Of a stretch of 64,000 bases of DNA, positions 25,301 through 35,642 are shown piece by piece (positions within the stretch are counted from its first letter, which is position 1; every line of letters begins with the position of its first letter). The position numbers were made by a program, and so were the translations under genes. Below the pieces are notes generated by a model, which saw only the letters and a program-made list of their open reading frames with translations, was not told where the DNA came from and ran no database searches. The stretch comes from Chrysaora quinquecirrha (lineage: Eukaryota; Cnidaria; Scyphozoa; Semaeostomeae; Pelagiidae): positions 7,853,770 to 7,917,769 of the forward strand of contig JACTAT010000039.1 of assembly GCA_014526335.1 (NCBI GenBank), read 5' to 3'.

Positions 25301-28300
25301 CAGTTTTTTATCAAGCATCTTCTAATAAGTCTCTGTCGAAAACTCTCCAAAATTAAATAGACTCTCAGGGCCTATAGCTTCAAGGTAGCTTAAAAACTTC
25401 TGCACGTTTTCCTGCTTCAATTGTTTTTGCTTTTTTGTTTTGGCTTTTTCATTCTTCAATGTCGTAATTTAAATCAAATTGTATTCTTTTGACTGAGTGC
25501 ATGTATCCATAATTTCGATATTTAAAGTCGAACCTCGATCAATCGAACTTCTAATTAAAACAGAAAACTGCCCAACTTATCAAAGCTTAGTCCGAGTCCA
25601 AGATAACGAGAAGTTGCCTCCTTTGATAACAATTGACTTAAGGAGGTTCTTCTGTATTCTTTTCAGTCGCTTTAAGATCACAAGTCGGTACGATGATGAT
25701 CAGGCTTCTGATGGGCAATCAAGTGCTCATACACCTGGCTCAGAACGTGGTGCTATATCACAGCAAATGCAACAGCATCAGCAATACCTTGGTGACATTG
25801 CTGCAGGACTGCCCGAACTTCCTGATGTTGAAGTCGATGAGTCAGAAGGTATGTCCTGATTTCATTGAGTATCGTTTTTGATTCCTTAGAAGCGATCTTA
25901 TATAAAGAACATGATGGGCTTCTTTGTTTGTGTTCCTCAATAGACTTTTTCAAGGACGCCAGGGTGGGCGAGACGTTTTTCTGGAAGATGACGGACTTTT
26001 TGAGTAAAAGGAATCCTCTCCGTGTGCAAAGATCTTATAGGAGAGGTAGTGCAGTTTCTTAAAATTCACAATTAATGGAAGTAAAAAAGTGAAAAGGAAA
26101 ATGCGATGATCAATGTTGAAAGTTACTCAAGAGGAACAAGATGCAAGTTCAAAGTAACTCACAAAAGAAAAATGCCGATCAAAATTGCCTCCGTGTGCAA
26201 ATAAGCCGGGACGTGAATTCTTTCTTTCACTTTTATTCCAAGAAAACGTGAATTTGAAGCAAAATTTCCTTCCAAGATGTCCGCCATGAAAAATTTTGTG
26301 CCGACCCAAACCTCTTTGAAAAACGTCCATTGCCGTTTTGATATTTTAAACTGACAACTGTTGATTATAGACAAGGAACTGCATGGTTTCAGAATAAGAT
26401 GGGTTGTGATGCTACAAATAATAGTTGCAGTTAGGAAGCAGGTTTCTAGATGTACTTTGCGTCGTAGTGTTACAGGTTCAAAATCTGTCTCAAAAGTGAG
26501 GATGACTAGCCGCACTGATTCCAGAACAAGGTCGCCATGTGTATATATTGTTCGATCATCACATTGTGAGGACGGAATTGGGACAGATTAATGCTAGGCT
26601 GTTCAGTGTTCAGCTTATTATCATTTGTTCTAAACATAGCGAATGTTCTTTGGATCTACTGAATCAAAAAAAAGTTGTTGGGTATGTACTTATCTTGAAA
26701 TTATGTTACTCACGCTTATCTTGTCTCCGTTTTGTATGACAGAAAGCATGGATCTCAAATTCAAAATGGATAATAACATTACAGACGATGATATAACTGA
26801 TTTTGCAATGATGTACCGAGATCACTGTGAGGTAAGCATCCACTCATCAACTTTTCCTCTTACAAACTGTTGTTATTTGTCATAGTAGTTGTAGTTATAT
26901 CAGCAAGAAAATCTTTTTACACAGATGATAAGATCTTTTTACTTGAACTGTGGTGCTTTGCTCAATCAGAAAATCCTGATAACGCTTAGGCTGGGTGCAT
27001 ACCTTCACCCCAACCAGCATCTTCCCAAAGAATTGCCTAGGCAGCTGAAAGGGCTAGTCCCTTAACGTTAACAAGCAAATAAGCAAACAGTCTACTTTTT
27101 AATGCACAACAGGAGTTCTGGCAGCTATAAAGTCGATGTGGACCTGCAGCTTTCACCCCCAGACTGATTTCTAGAACAAATACCCTGGGTAATCATTTTC
27201 TGATGTCAGAAAGATGAACGGCAGAGTTTATTATAAGCTTGTGGTTAATGTCCCAACAGAATTTGAACCAACAACCGTCCGATCATGATCTAAACGTCTT
27301 GACCACACCACCAACGCATTACTTGACCATACCACTGCATAACTGTTTGTGCTACCTCAGTTAGCACTGATTGAGACTGAACCAAGGACCTCTACGGTGA
27401 GATGTACGGTTAATATGGTATTTCATTCACTTTAGGCTGTGCTGCAGGTTATAGTGAGTCTTCAGTTCTCATTGGTTGAAACAATATGGCAAACATTCTG
27501 GAAAAGTCCTGCTGCAGATGCTAATAAGAAGTAAGCAAAATGACGTCATCTTATTCTTTATCTAAAATTTTACATTTAGGAGCATCCTTTCCTAGTTTAC
27601 TCATTCTTTATACATGAATATGCATCCTTCAGGTGGAGACTAACATGTTTGATGCCAAACCGTTATACAGAACTAGATAACACCTTTAAGCAATAGAGAT
27701 TTCATTGAAGTAAAGATATTTAACCTCTTTAGTGTGTGAGAATTTAATGCACCCTTCGTCTTTTTTCAATGCTTAAGAGAACTATACACATTAGTAGTAG
27801 ATAATTTCTTTATCCATAGTGAAATTAACCTAACAAGTCTGACTTTCAATCTTTGATTGTCGGTTCGGTTCCAATAAATGTAAAATTCGCCATGGAGAGT
27901 GTGGACAGTCACCAGCTCCCTCGAATTCAAGGCAAAAGGAGTCACTAGGTGTAGTCATATCGAGAGGAAGGAAGGGACACTGATTAGATCTGGGCTATTC
28001 AGTGGCTGTAAATTGTTTCTGAAAAAGGATACCAAATGGTAGATAAGACACCAATAAGTGTATATTCATATACGTGCTAAATATTTCGCCCTGTCCTTCA
28101 GGTCTTCTTTAGAGCGAATTTAAAATGACCATTAGTATTGAGAGGCCCTTTGCGCTAAGCACAATGCTCCTAACTTGTTAGAACTGATTAAATAGACCAC
28201 TTCAACTAAGGGCCTCGTTTTCAAAAAAATTTAAAATTAGGTCATAGAGAAATTTCGACTTCAGATTCGAATTCAGCATCTTCTTTTTAGTGTTGAGGCA

Positions 28301-31300
28301 AAGTTTTATGCTTCTAGTCTTTAAGATATTGATTTTATAGGTGTTAAAAATTTGAAATTCTATAAAGGATTTGACCGTGAAAAATCGCTGGGGGTGAAAT
28401 TTTACACCCTCAGTCATTTTACACGGTCAAATCCCTTATAAATTTTCAAACTTTTAATCGCTATAGAAGCAACATCGTAAGGACTAGAAGCGTAAAAATT
28501 TACCTCAACACCAAAAAGAAGGTGCCAAATTCGAATCTGAAGTCGAAATTTCTCTATAACCTAATTTTCAATTTTTTTGAAAACGAGGCTCTTAGTTGAA
28601 ATGGTCTATTAATGTGGGAGACAGGCTATCCAAAGAAACATTAATTGCTTTATCAAATTATAAGCCAATCCAAGAGTTCATCAAAGAGAGTGACTATATT
28701 CTTTATCAGAGATTAGTTGAAGTGCTTGTTCCAGATGTCTTGAGAGCTGTACCAAGTAAGTTGCGACAGTTACTACTATTCATGTTCAGAATAAAACAGA
28801 AATCATTACTCAAATCAATATTTGTATATACAGATTTGAGACCATTGCATTCAAATGATAATTATATATTTCCAGTTTATATTGTTTGATCTAGTGATAC
28901 ACATCCTTTCGATTTTCTCGTATTTTTACCTCATCCAAGTATCCACAATGAAAAAAATCTATTGTTTCACATAAAGACACGAGAATTCGTTATTGATATA
29001 ATTAGAGATATAATCTATCAGATATAAAATCTGGCCGTACCTGATTGATCCACACCTGTGTTGTTTACATAAGGCATATAATAGAAGCCTCCTTCAGATT
29101 CAAAGATGAATTCGATTTTTGATAGAGTGATAAAGCCCTCTATATTTATTTTCCCATAAAGGCCCCTTTCTTCTCTTCACCCAGTCAAAAGAGGATAAAT
29201 TGTCCTTGACACAAACGGCTGCAGGTGCTCAATTTGAATTTTCACCTAACCCATTTTGTTTTCTAGGCAGTTTGACACAGATGGTACGCAACTTTGCAAA
29301 AAGTTTGGAAAATTGGCTGGTTAACAGCATGACTGAGATGCCGACTGAAATTATTAATATTAAGGTACGCTGACACTTATTGGACAAATCTGATATCATT
29401 GAAGTATTCACTAAACGTTCTGTTGTCAACGCTTGTAGTTAGTGTCATTGCACTAAAAATGGGGTCTTTAAGGTCTGATTCGACTTTCGGACATTGCTTC
29501 AGTGCAATCTTTAGACTGTCACACACAAATGCTAGTTTGCGAAATGGTTCCTGCATGTATACAGACACTTTGGACACAACGTTTGTTTCAAAATTTGATC
29601 TTTGCCTCTTTGAAATTTCTAACAATAAAATTGAACCTTTTGACATTTTGAACGGCTGTATCACAACAACTTGTTTCTTTCCTTTCGCAAATTTTGGCAC
29701 CTTCCGTTTCTCAAACAATTTCTCTAGATCTAGGTTTCTTATAAACCGGTTTCTTATAAACAGAAAATCGTGAAGAATGCATTCATTGATAACTGTGGCG
29801 CATTCATTGATAACTGTCTCTGTGGCGCAATGGTTAGTGTGTAGGGCTCATAACGAAAATGTTGTGGGTTCTAGCCACGGTCTTTCCACTTTCCTTCTTT
29901 GCAGAGATAACAACCATGGGCAGGTTGTTAATACAAATGTGCCTCTCTCTACCCAGGTGTATATATGGGTACCTGGTCGATAGTTATGAGCGCCGTGTGT
30001 GGTTGCAACCTGTTATATGCATCCAGACCAGGGATAAAGTGTAAAGTCGACTGAGTAGTCATAGGCTAGTAGTAGACTCAAAAATGGCAACTTTTCCTTA
30101 CTTTACTTTAACTACTTTCAAAGAAGTTGTTTTGTTCTTAGGTTGCTGCTGTTAGTGCCTTCTCACAAACGCTAAGGAGATACACATCACTGAACCATCT
30201 TGCACAAGCTGCAAGGGCTGTGTTGCAGAATCCAAGTCAGATTAATCAAATGTGGACTGATTTAAACAAAGTTGATTTCACAAATGTACAGGTACATTTA
30301 TTCATTTTTCCTGTAGCTGATTTGCTCTTATTTTGCAAAGTATTTCGTATAGCCCAGAGACGTTTTTATGTTGATCTCAATGTTCCATTGGCGATGTCGA
30401 ACCACACGACGAAAGTATTTTAAATAGACATCATTATTTTCAAAATTAAATGCACGTATGGAAGAAAGTCAATTTAGATGCAAGCTGACGCTACCAGTAT
30501 TATGAACATAAGCACCAAAATCGACGTAAACATGAGTCTAATTGGTCCATTTTGGAAGATGTGTTTCGGAGCCATCTAAGGCCCATTATCAGCCAATATG
30601 TTTCAACGAATTCATTACAGACAAACATATGCCTTGTGTAGAAGTTTCTCGGTCCACATGGAAGCACAGATTTCATAGCATAGCAAATTTTTAATTTCAT
30701 CATGATAGTTCTTAATGGGTACTTGAACCGCTATTAGAATGCTTCTAAGGCATCCTTGGTAGGCTTACATCCTGTACTTGTCTTACTTACCTATGAATAA
30801 TTGATTTTAGGAGCAAGCTTCATGGGTGTGTCAATGTGATGAATCTCTTGTTCAGAAGTTGGAGACAGATTTTAAACAGACATTAGCTGAACAGGTAATT
30901 TTTGATATTTCTCGAATTACTTGCTTTTCCCGGCTTACCTAATGATGTGAAAATAATGTGAAAGTTAACGTTTTTTACTTTGCTATAAAGTGATTTGATT
31001 GTTCTGCTCATAAGCAAATCATTCAACCGTAACATAAGGCCTAGCATAAAGTCCCATTGTTGGTTCCAAAAGCTCCACTGTATACATTCTTCGTATAGCA
31101 ATATTACGAATAGCTTGATTCACAGCCCACCAGAAATTAATTTCATTTCAATTTCATTCTAGTGGGCTGTGAGTCAGACCTTATTACGAAGAATTATGAA
31201 CGCAAGTTTTTTTATTTTCAGCATTCTTTGGAACAGTGGGCCGAATGGCTAGATAGAGTAGTAGATCAAGTATTACAATCTCACCAGGATCAACCTACAT

Positions 31301-33520
31301 ATTCAAAAGCCGCACGTCAGTTTCTGCTCAAGTGGTCGTTCTACAGTTCAATGATAATCAGAGATCTTACCCTACGTAGTGCTGCAAGCTTTGGATCTTT
31401 CCATTTGATCAGATTGCTGTATGATGAATATATGTTCTACCTGGTAGAGCACAAAGTTGCAGAAGCAACAGGAAAGTCTCCTCTTGCAGTTATGGCTGAG
31501 GTACGCAAAAATGCTATATTTTTAAGATCTATTTTATATATGTTCGTTGTGATATTCCCTATAAGGAATTCGGAGAATCATCATGTATAAGTTAGGTCCC
31601 AAAGCTAATATTCAGCTCCTTAAAACTTTGGTGTGGATGCAAATTTCTGTACTCCTTGTTTCTCTGGGGGGCTATGTGCCTAGTTTGGATGAGGAAATGC
31701 CATGTTAGTTCTAAATTTGGACGCATAATTTCGCGCATGTCTCAAAAATTGTGATTCTTTAATCTAAAAACCTGATGAAAATATAGTGACGCATAATTGC
31801 GCAAGCATGATGAATACTATGCCCATAACTCGGCAAGGCAGAGAGAACTTTTCAAAACAACAAAATCATCTGGTAATGTTTAAATTGCAACCTTGCTTTT
31901 GTAGTCCAAAAGTTAAGGCTGCGCAATCATTTCGTAAATGTTAAGCTTGCCTCCTGAGCTCCTGATGATTCTGCAAAGTCTTGTCCAGAATAGAACCCAC
32001 ATATATTTCTAAAAATGATACTGATAATTCCGCACTTTTCAGAAAAAGGTAACACCTAACTAATGGCACGTCCTCATACCTCGTGCACGTCCTATTAAGT
32101 TACCTCCCCCCAGGTCCCTTGTCTTAACAATAGAATCCGTTTGAGTTGTCAAAGTTTTCGTGATAATTTGAGCCTATTTCAATTTTTGAGTGTTGAATTG
32201 AGTTTGTGTCAAAAATTACATATGAAGAGGTTTTCGAAAATTAGATAAACGAGGGCTTTTTGTTAAAAACGTTAATGGGATTTGCATTTATTTTAAACAT
32301 TTTAACGGACACCCCTAACAGAAGCCTATGTGTGGGGCTAATTTTCTTGTCCGTTGTAGAGAGGTGTCCGCTTTATGGAGGTTTCTTTTAATAAAAAAAT
32401 GACCTTTGGACGAAAATATTCGTATGTTGTTTGGATTTGTCCGTTGTATAGAGATGTCCGTAGGTTCGACTGTATTCCGTGAGTCCTCTATATCACTTCG
32501 TTCTCATGGTATAGATCAAGATGAAAACATTGACACCCCCGTCTGTAATTGCTGTATTTGTAAACTTCCATCATCTGTACATTAAAATCATAGTATGTTG
32601 TTTTTTCATTCATAGTTTGTTGGATTTGGCCATTTTCTTGGGATTGAATCTTTTGGGACGAACCTTTCAAATGACTTGGAAGAAAGTATGTATTAATACC
32701 ATTTTTGGTAATTTTTTCATTTTATACCCAAACAGTTTAATATTTTCAGGGATATTTCCTGCTTTTGTATATTGAAAACTCTCTTCTTTCTCCACAAATG
32801 GTTCGCTTCTGTAGAAGCAGAAAAATTTTTTACGATGTACTGTAAAAATACAAAAAATTGAGATTCGTACAGCAAACCTACTTTTACTCGACTTTCAACT
32901 TGTTTATATAAATTATTACACATTTTTGCAGGAACCAACCTTGTAAGAAACATTATAGGTCGGATTTATCCGTTATGTGAGAAACGAATTTTGAATAGAT
33001 TATGAACGTAGCGGACAATAAAGCATCGTTTAAGAATCAATCAAAAAAAGAAACGTTTATGTCCAAAGTGTTTTTACAAAATGGTGAACTGTTTTTATCA
33101 AGTTACGCTTTATAGTCTTATTTCTAGCGTGGGGCTACTCAACTAACTAAAGTCACCCCAAAAACAGGTTGTAGCAAAAACAATGCTCATAACAACCTAT
33201 CAGGTACCTATATATACACTGGGGTAGAGAGAGGCGCATTTGTGTTAAAAGCTTCCCCAAAGTTGTTATCTCTGCAATGGAAACAGAAAGACCGTGGTTT
33301 TCGCGAACACGCCACATATTTTACCATTAATGCTAAAACTGTAGGACTGACGACTGACTGATATTATGCTACTGTACTGGAACCACGTCTCTAACAAATG
33401 TTAATGTATATTTCAGGTGACACACTTCTGAATAACGGAGTAGTCAGTGATGTTTCCTTGAAACAAGAGTCACCACTCCAGCTTTTACATCCTGGAGAGA
33501 AAAGAAGCCGTGACAGCTAG
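10341..33520 (+). CDS. RFX: RFX-family transcription factor (RFX1/2/3 type), 15 coding exons
   Basis: Sequence-specific nuclear factor that binds X-box sites; RFX1/2/3 proteins drive cilium genes. Hand-spliced exons: 10341-10722, 15907-16003, 23458-23728, 24000-24181, 25089-25202, 25667-25848, 26743-26831, 27436-27530, 28625-28755, 29267-29364, 30142-30291, 30811-30894, 31222-31500, 32616-32685, 33417-33520. All junctions are GT/AG and phases agree, giving 2328 bp (775 aa). N-terminus (to about aa 240) is Gln/Ser-rich, as in RFX activation regions. Aa 247-335 is the RFX DNA-binding domain ([40 protein letters not shown]). Aa 420-718 is the conserved dimerisation region. The short tail ends KRSRDS. 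TAG lies in frame just before the ATG (10332-10334), next to an acceptor-like site, so a 5' leader exon is likely. The first donor (GTCAGT at 10723) is the least certain; GTGGGA at 10744 keeps the same phase. Confidence 0.93.
12156..13472 (+). pseudogene. Broken C2H2 zinc-finger plus F-box gene copy inside RFX intron 1
   Basis: Starting at ATGGCAATGGCAGACGAC (12156) one frame reads to an early TGA (about 12202). It continues in the same frame through a C2H2 finger (HYHCKFCNF, then [10 protein letters not shown], about 12310-12380) and a Ser/Asn-rich stretch to about 12580. The protein sense then jumps to the next frame (ending KYEDWEG at 12816) and returns to the first frame from about 12891, where an F-box-like segment is clear ([17 protein letters not shown], about 13045-13100), ending at TAG 13470-13472. 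One stop plus at least two frame changes without splice-like sites mark it as decayed. Lack of introns suggests a retrocopy, but I saw no poly(A) tail. Sense strand equals that of RFX. Confidence 0.7.
13473..15906 (+). other. Remainder of RFX intron 1
   Basis: Non-coding by eye. It contains a right-end fragment of the GCCCTGGCCAAA MITE family (about 14755-14835). Two stretches around 14835-14890 and 15060-15110 are inverted relative to each other (sharing TTAATGGTACTTGCTAACGTTTTTC on one strand), giving a stem about 270 bp across. Open frames at 15151-15825 show no recognisable motif. Confidence 0.5.
16080..16820 (+). repeat. Three diverged copies of a long unit with an internal minisatellite
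   Basis: A unit containing AAGTAGTTTTGAA, then a GTTG(T/C)... AAGGAGACATT segment, then CGCTGTATTATG...TTGTAGCAGAAA and AACCATGACTATTG-like words appears at about 16100-16260, 16305-16700 and 16725-16820. The copies are clearly diverged. Only the middle copy carries the expanded 33-bp array, so expansion happened after the larger duplication. Confidence 0.65.
16348..16596 (+). repeat. 33-bp minisatellite, about 7.5 units
   Basis: The unit is 33 bp, starting AGGAGACATTCTATGCTTTC and ending TCTCCGTATA. Variation is limited (TTTC/TGTC, CGTATA/CTTATA/CGTAGA). Because 33 is a multiple of three, both strands show open repetitive frames that are not genes. Each unit junction is a near-palindrome (CTCCTTATAAGGAG is perfect in one unit). 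Confidence 0.95.
18168..18180. promoter_or_regulatory. X-box: RFX-binding consensus
   Basis: GTTGCCAAGCAAC fits the RFX X-box consensus GTNRCC-N(0-3)-RGYAAC at every position with a one-base spacer and is nearly palindromic. It lies in intron 2 of the RFX gene itself. A weaker half-related site (GGTAACC core inside GTTCATGGTAACCAT) is at about 18424-18438. Binding is not shown by sequence alone, but the match and location suggest autoregulation. Confidence 0.5.
20529..20835. mobile_element. 307-bp MITE, CCCGGGGGGG ends, perfect 8-bp target duplication
   Basis: ACCACTCC flanks both ends (20521-20528 and 20836-20843). The inverted ends begin CCCGGGGGGG and include TACTTC, CATTGTTC and GTGCCGCCCA in both arms, so they match over about 50 bp with gaps. 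The interior repeats ACCCATGTGTA-like words. An 8-bp duplication fits hAT or P superfamilies. I associate this end type with cnidarian genomes. Confidence 0.85.
21101..21395 (+). mobile_element. AAGCAAC-family element, left part
   Basis: Begins CACTTTTTTTAAATAAGCAAC, followed by repeated AAGCAACT...GGGCT words and a segment TGTTGTAGGTCTAACAGTTGA. The same order is seen in the 22645 and (inverted) 54968 copies. The right end with GAGGGCTGGACAAAAG is missing here. Confidence 0.7.
22645..23345 (+). mobile_element. AAGCAAC-family element, full length but interrupted
   Basis: The left end (CACTTTTTTAATAAGCAACTG) and right end (GAGGGCTGGACAAAAGTCC, then TTGCTTATAAGAAG) belong to one element of about 320 bp, split by an inserted 378-bp MITE at 22884-23261. 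The right end of the 54968 copy, read in this orientation, ends in AAGTTGCTTATTAAAAAG, the inverse of the left end, so the family has terminal inverted repeats. Confidence 0.75.
22884..23261. mobile_element. 378-bp MITE nested in the AAGCAAC element
   Basis: Left end CCCATTCTTTTTATAAGGAAG and right end inverse CACGCATTTTTTATAAGGAAG form inverted repeats. TACA flanks both sides (22880-22883, 23262-23265). The 54968 copy of the host element is uninterrupted at the matching place (GGTACAGAAAATGC in sense), which serves as an empty-site comparison. The interior repeats AAGGAAT(A/T)TT words and has no gene. Confidence 0.8.
23701..25202 (+). other. RFX DNA-binding domain exons (3-5)
   Basis: The winged-helix DNA-binding domain is split across the end of exon 3 (HTTRASPAT), exon 4 ([20 protein letters not shown] through [10 protein letters not shown]) and exon 5 ([14 protein letters not shown]). 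Exon 4 joins exon 5 inside an Arg codon (AG/A), which restores the invariant [11 protein letters not shown] stretch. The DNA-contacting Arg-rich and KYHYYG stretches of the family are intact, so the domain looks functional. Closest in wording to RFX3/RFX2 (NHYLRHC, GIRVKP). Confidence 0.95.
24405..24555. repeat. G-run/C-run bordered stretch in RFX intron 4
   Basis: An 11-13 base G run (ACTAGGGGGGG...) at the left and GCCCCCTTGTTATTTCACTAG at the right form loose inverted ends around a GC-richer middle. It may be a small MITE; no target duplication was made out. Confidence 0.35.
27190..27345 (-). mobile_element. tRNA-derived SINE fragment
   Basis: On the minus strand a box A-like GTGGTCAAGACGTTTAG is followed by a box B-like GGTTGTTGGTTCAAATTC about 35 bases on, then a tail with CCCAGGGTATTTGTTCTAG. 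No complementary acceptor end is present, so it is a SINE rather than a functional tRNA gene. It lies in RFX intron 7 (26832-27435). Confidence 0.55.
28192..28608. mobile_element. 417-bp foldback element with TTAA target duplication
   Basis: The two halves are reverse complements over about 205 bp each: left starts ATAGACCACTTCAACTAAG, right ends TTAGTTGAAATGGTCTA, with a loop near 28395-28410. TTAA lies directly outside both ends (28188-28191, 28609-28612), the insertion site used by piggyBac-type elements. It sits in the intron before RFX exon 9 and ends 16 bp upstream of that exon, so the acceptor region is largely element sequence. Its core (ATTTGACCGTG...CGGTCAAATCC) recurs at 59220-59300. 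Confidence 0.9.
29377..29718 (-). CDS. Antisense ORF in RFX intron 10, unknown
   Basis: A 113-codon frame opposite the RFX gene reads as plausible protein ([20 protein letters not shown], then [17 protein letters not shown]) ending at TAA next to the donor of exon 10. The frame stays open upstream into the neighbouring SINE, so no true start can be set; a proximal start is TTG at 29718 and an internal ATG lies about 24 codons on. I do not recognise the family. It may be a transposon or gene fragment caught in the intron. Confidence 0.25.
   Translation of the reverse strand: MFEKRKVPKFAKGKKQVVVIQPFKMSKGSILLLEISKRQRSNFETNVVSKVSVYMQEPFRKLAFVCDSLKIALKQCPKVESDLKDPIFSAMTLTTSVDNRTFSEYFNDIRFVQ
29818..30045 (+). 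mobile_element. tRNA-derived SINE, near full length
   Basis: A tRNA-like head (CTCTGTGGCGCAATGGTTAG as box A, a CTCATAA anticodon-loop-like stretch, GTGGGTTCTAGCCAC as box B) is followed by a body with CTTTGCAGAGATAACAACC, GTGCCTCTCTCTACCCAGGT and GGGTACCTGGTCG. It lacks a tRNA acceptor 3' strand. Just upstream, ATTCATTGATAACTGT occurs twice. Located in RFX intron 10. Confidence 0.7.
33160..33310 (-). mobile_element. Second copy of the tRNA-type SINE body
   Basis: The reverse complement contains ACCACGGTCTTTCTG, TTGCAGAGATAACAAC, GCGCCTCTCTCTACCC and AGGTACCTGATAGG, matching the body of the 29818 SINE with substitutions. The tRNA-like head is decayed or missing. It lies in the last RFX intron. 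Confidence 0.65.
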
Positions 33521-35426
33521 AATCCTATTACAAATTGAAGATGTTTATCATAATTATGTGATGTGAGTTTATAACATCTTTTTCACAGACTTATTCACTG
33601 ACATATGTATATATGTTTTTAAAAACAAATTGATCACCATTATACAGTGGAACTTGAAGTGATTTACATATACCTTTGAACAAAGGACCAATACCGTCTT
33701 CGAAAAGGCCGTTTATTTGTAAAAAGAACCTTCTAGAGCCGAAACTTATCGCGGACAGTGAAATTGGTTCCAGGTCCACAGATTTCAGTTAGATGGAGGT
33801 TCTACTGTACTTCAAGTTAAATGGAGTTTCTAATGTCATTCAAGTTAAATGGAGGCTCTACTGTACTTAAAACATTGACAGTAAGATGTTTATGAATGGT
33901 GATAACTTCTATGATATTTATATTAAGTAGCAACTTTTATGACTGCTATTATGGGCAGCTTTTGACTCAGTTTTCAGAATTTCAGATTTTTGATTTGGTT
34001 TTTTTATTGACAATTAGGATTTCGAAGAAATCTTATGTGCAGTTAATTTGAATCAAACAATTTATTTTCAGTTTCATCTGTTGTTTTATTATTTCGAAAG
34101 TTCATTGTAAAATTCGTCAGAAATTAGCATCAGATGAAAGAAAGACATTGTGAAGGCTAAGAAATGTCATCTTTGATAGCCAAACTATGTATTTTGGTTG
34201 GAACCTGGTGCCCTGACTAAACGATCAAACATTTGAATTTTGTTTGGCAGGCAAAATATTGACCGTTTGGCCACGTCACAAAAAACGTTTTTTTCTATTC
34301 AAAAACATTGCCCAATGAATTCTGCTTATGGTTGCTTGTCAAGCATATTTTGTGACACCGCCAGACATATTCAAGCAATGCTTGATAAGCCACTCCAAAT
34401 GTTTGCCAGGCGATCTTTGATCGTTTTGCCAGGGCCTTGCGCTGTTGAAAATTTTAGGCGAAATTATACATTGCCACAAGAGAGCTTAATTTCTTTAACA
34501 AATTGAAAATATTATATTATACGAGTTGACGAGTCGAGCAGTTTGACATAAGCAATAAGCATGATGCTAGGAGGTTTGATAGAACAGTAAGCATTCACGC
34601 AAGTAAGAAACCGCTATCTCCACAGTGGCATTTTGGGTGTGTCCGCAAAGCCTTGGCCAAACGTCGCCAAGATTACACCAAATTTTTCCCCGAACTTCTT
34701 TTTGTGGTTGGCTGTTGATGGGACGGGTGAAACGTAGCCAAAATTTCTGTTGACAATCGTATCAAGAAAGAGTGGTTTCGATTGAAGAGCCGTCGAAAAC
34801 TGCCCGAAACAACCTATTAGGGTATGGTTCCATGTATTTCCTTTGACGATTTGTTATTTTAAGAAGCTTCGTTACGAATGGGAATGTTGTTTGCTTCATT
34901 TTTCTGCGTTAAAAACGAGCGACTTCGCGATCTGATACTCATATGTGTGGACTGTGAAGTAAAAAATTTAAGGGGCTCACATCCGTGTTCCCAAGTAGCC
35001 TGTCTTTCTAAAGGAATTTGTTTCTATATTAGAAACCAAAGCCAAACCATGACCAAATTATGCAATGTTCAAAAAATTGGATTCTTGGTTGCAGAGACTT
35101 GCTGTAACAATTATCATGTGTTTTACGTGAATACTCTTAAAGATACTTGCCGTTAGTAGCACCTTCCCATCCATTTGTTTTGTAAGTTGTAATTTAGATT
35201 GTTCGAATTGACCATCCTACTTCTGTAGTTTATTTATAATTGTTTAGTTTTCAGTATTAGTATATGATATACTCCACTTCTATTCACCTTTCAGTAATCA
35301 TATAACTAGGAATTTTTCAACAAGAAAGTTTGAGAAAGTGAATTCATTTGCTGCACTGGTTCTTTGTCGCAATGCATGAGTGAGTAGGATCAAACCAGAA
35401 TGAGAGAAGGACCATTAATTAGACTG
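33521..35426. other. Spacer between RFX and the first F-box gene
   Basis: Begins with the RFX 3' untranslated region; I found no clear AATAAA close to the stop. It holds a MITE (34210-34435) and a 92-codon Cys-containing open frame (34878-35156) without a recognised domain. Otherwise nothing supported. Confidence 0.5.
34210..34435. mobile_element. MITE related to the 3525 element
   Basis: Left end GCCCTGACTAAACGATCAAA, right end inverse GCCCTGGCAAAACGATCAAA. The interior shares TTTGGCCACGTCACAAAA with the 3525 copy (TTTGGCCACATCACAAAA). No target duplication was clear. Confidence 0.7.
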
Positions 35427-35471
35427 TTTTGAAAACGTGGAACAGAAATTATTGGAATGGAATACTGGAAC
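35427..35471 (+). repeat. Direct repeat flanking the F-box gene, copy 1
   Basis: TTTTGAAAACGTGGAACAGA and the following AATTATTGGAATGGAATA match 37540-37583 with about four differences in 45 bp. The two copies enclose the first F-box gene and nothing else. Confidence 0.8.
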
Positions 35472-35569
35472 ACAGGAGTGTTGTTCCTGGATTCAAACTA
35501 CAATATTTCTTAGAACAAAATACCTTTATAAACTGAATTAAGATATACAATGAAGAACAATTTAGACAA

Positions 35570-35575
35570 TTTATT
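35570..35575 (-). terminator. Polyadenylation signal AATAAA for the first F-box gene
   Basis: AATAAA on the minus strand (TTTATT on plus), 68-73 bases past the stop codon of the F-box gene ending at 35643, a normal distance for a compact 3' untranslated region. Confidence 0.5.
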
Positions 35576-35642
35576 AAAAATGCAAATATCAAAGATAACC
35601 ATTGTCTCTGGCTTATAGATACTTTAGTGAATCAATGGAAAT

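Larger units (their letters stand above)
26743..31500 (+). other. RFX dimerisation/extended conserved region exons (7-13)
   Basis: Exons 7-13 encode the conserved C-terminal half of RFX1-4/6 type proteins: [104 protein letters not shown], then [19 protein letters not shown] and [19 protein letters not shown]. Exon 13 (31222-31500) is the longest and most conserved. No stop or frame break was found, arguing that the gene is active. Confidence 0.92.

Noticed and set aside
28580..28624. Acceptor at 28594 (CTCTTAG) for RFX exon 9
   Set aside because: It would place TGA immediately in frame; the AG at 28623-28624 restores the conserved reading and the phase.
29818..29890. tRNA-Met-like gene (CAT anticodon position)
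   Set aside because: Box A and B are present but the acceptor strands do not pair and a SINE body follows; a second copy of that body exists at 33160-33310.
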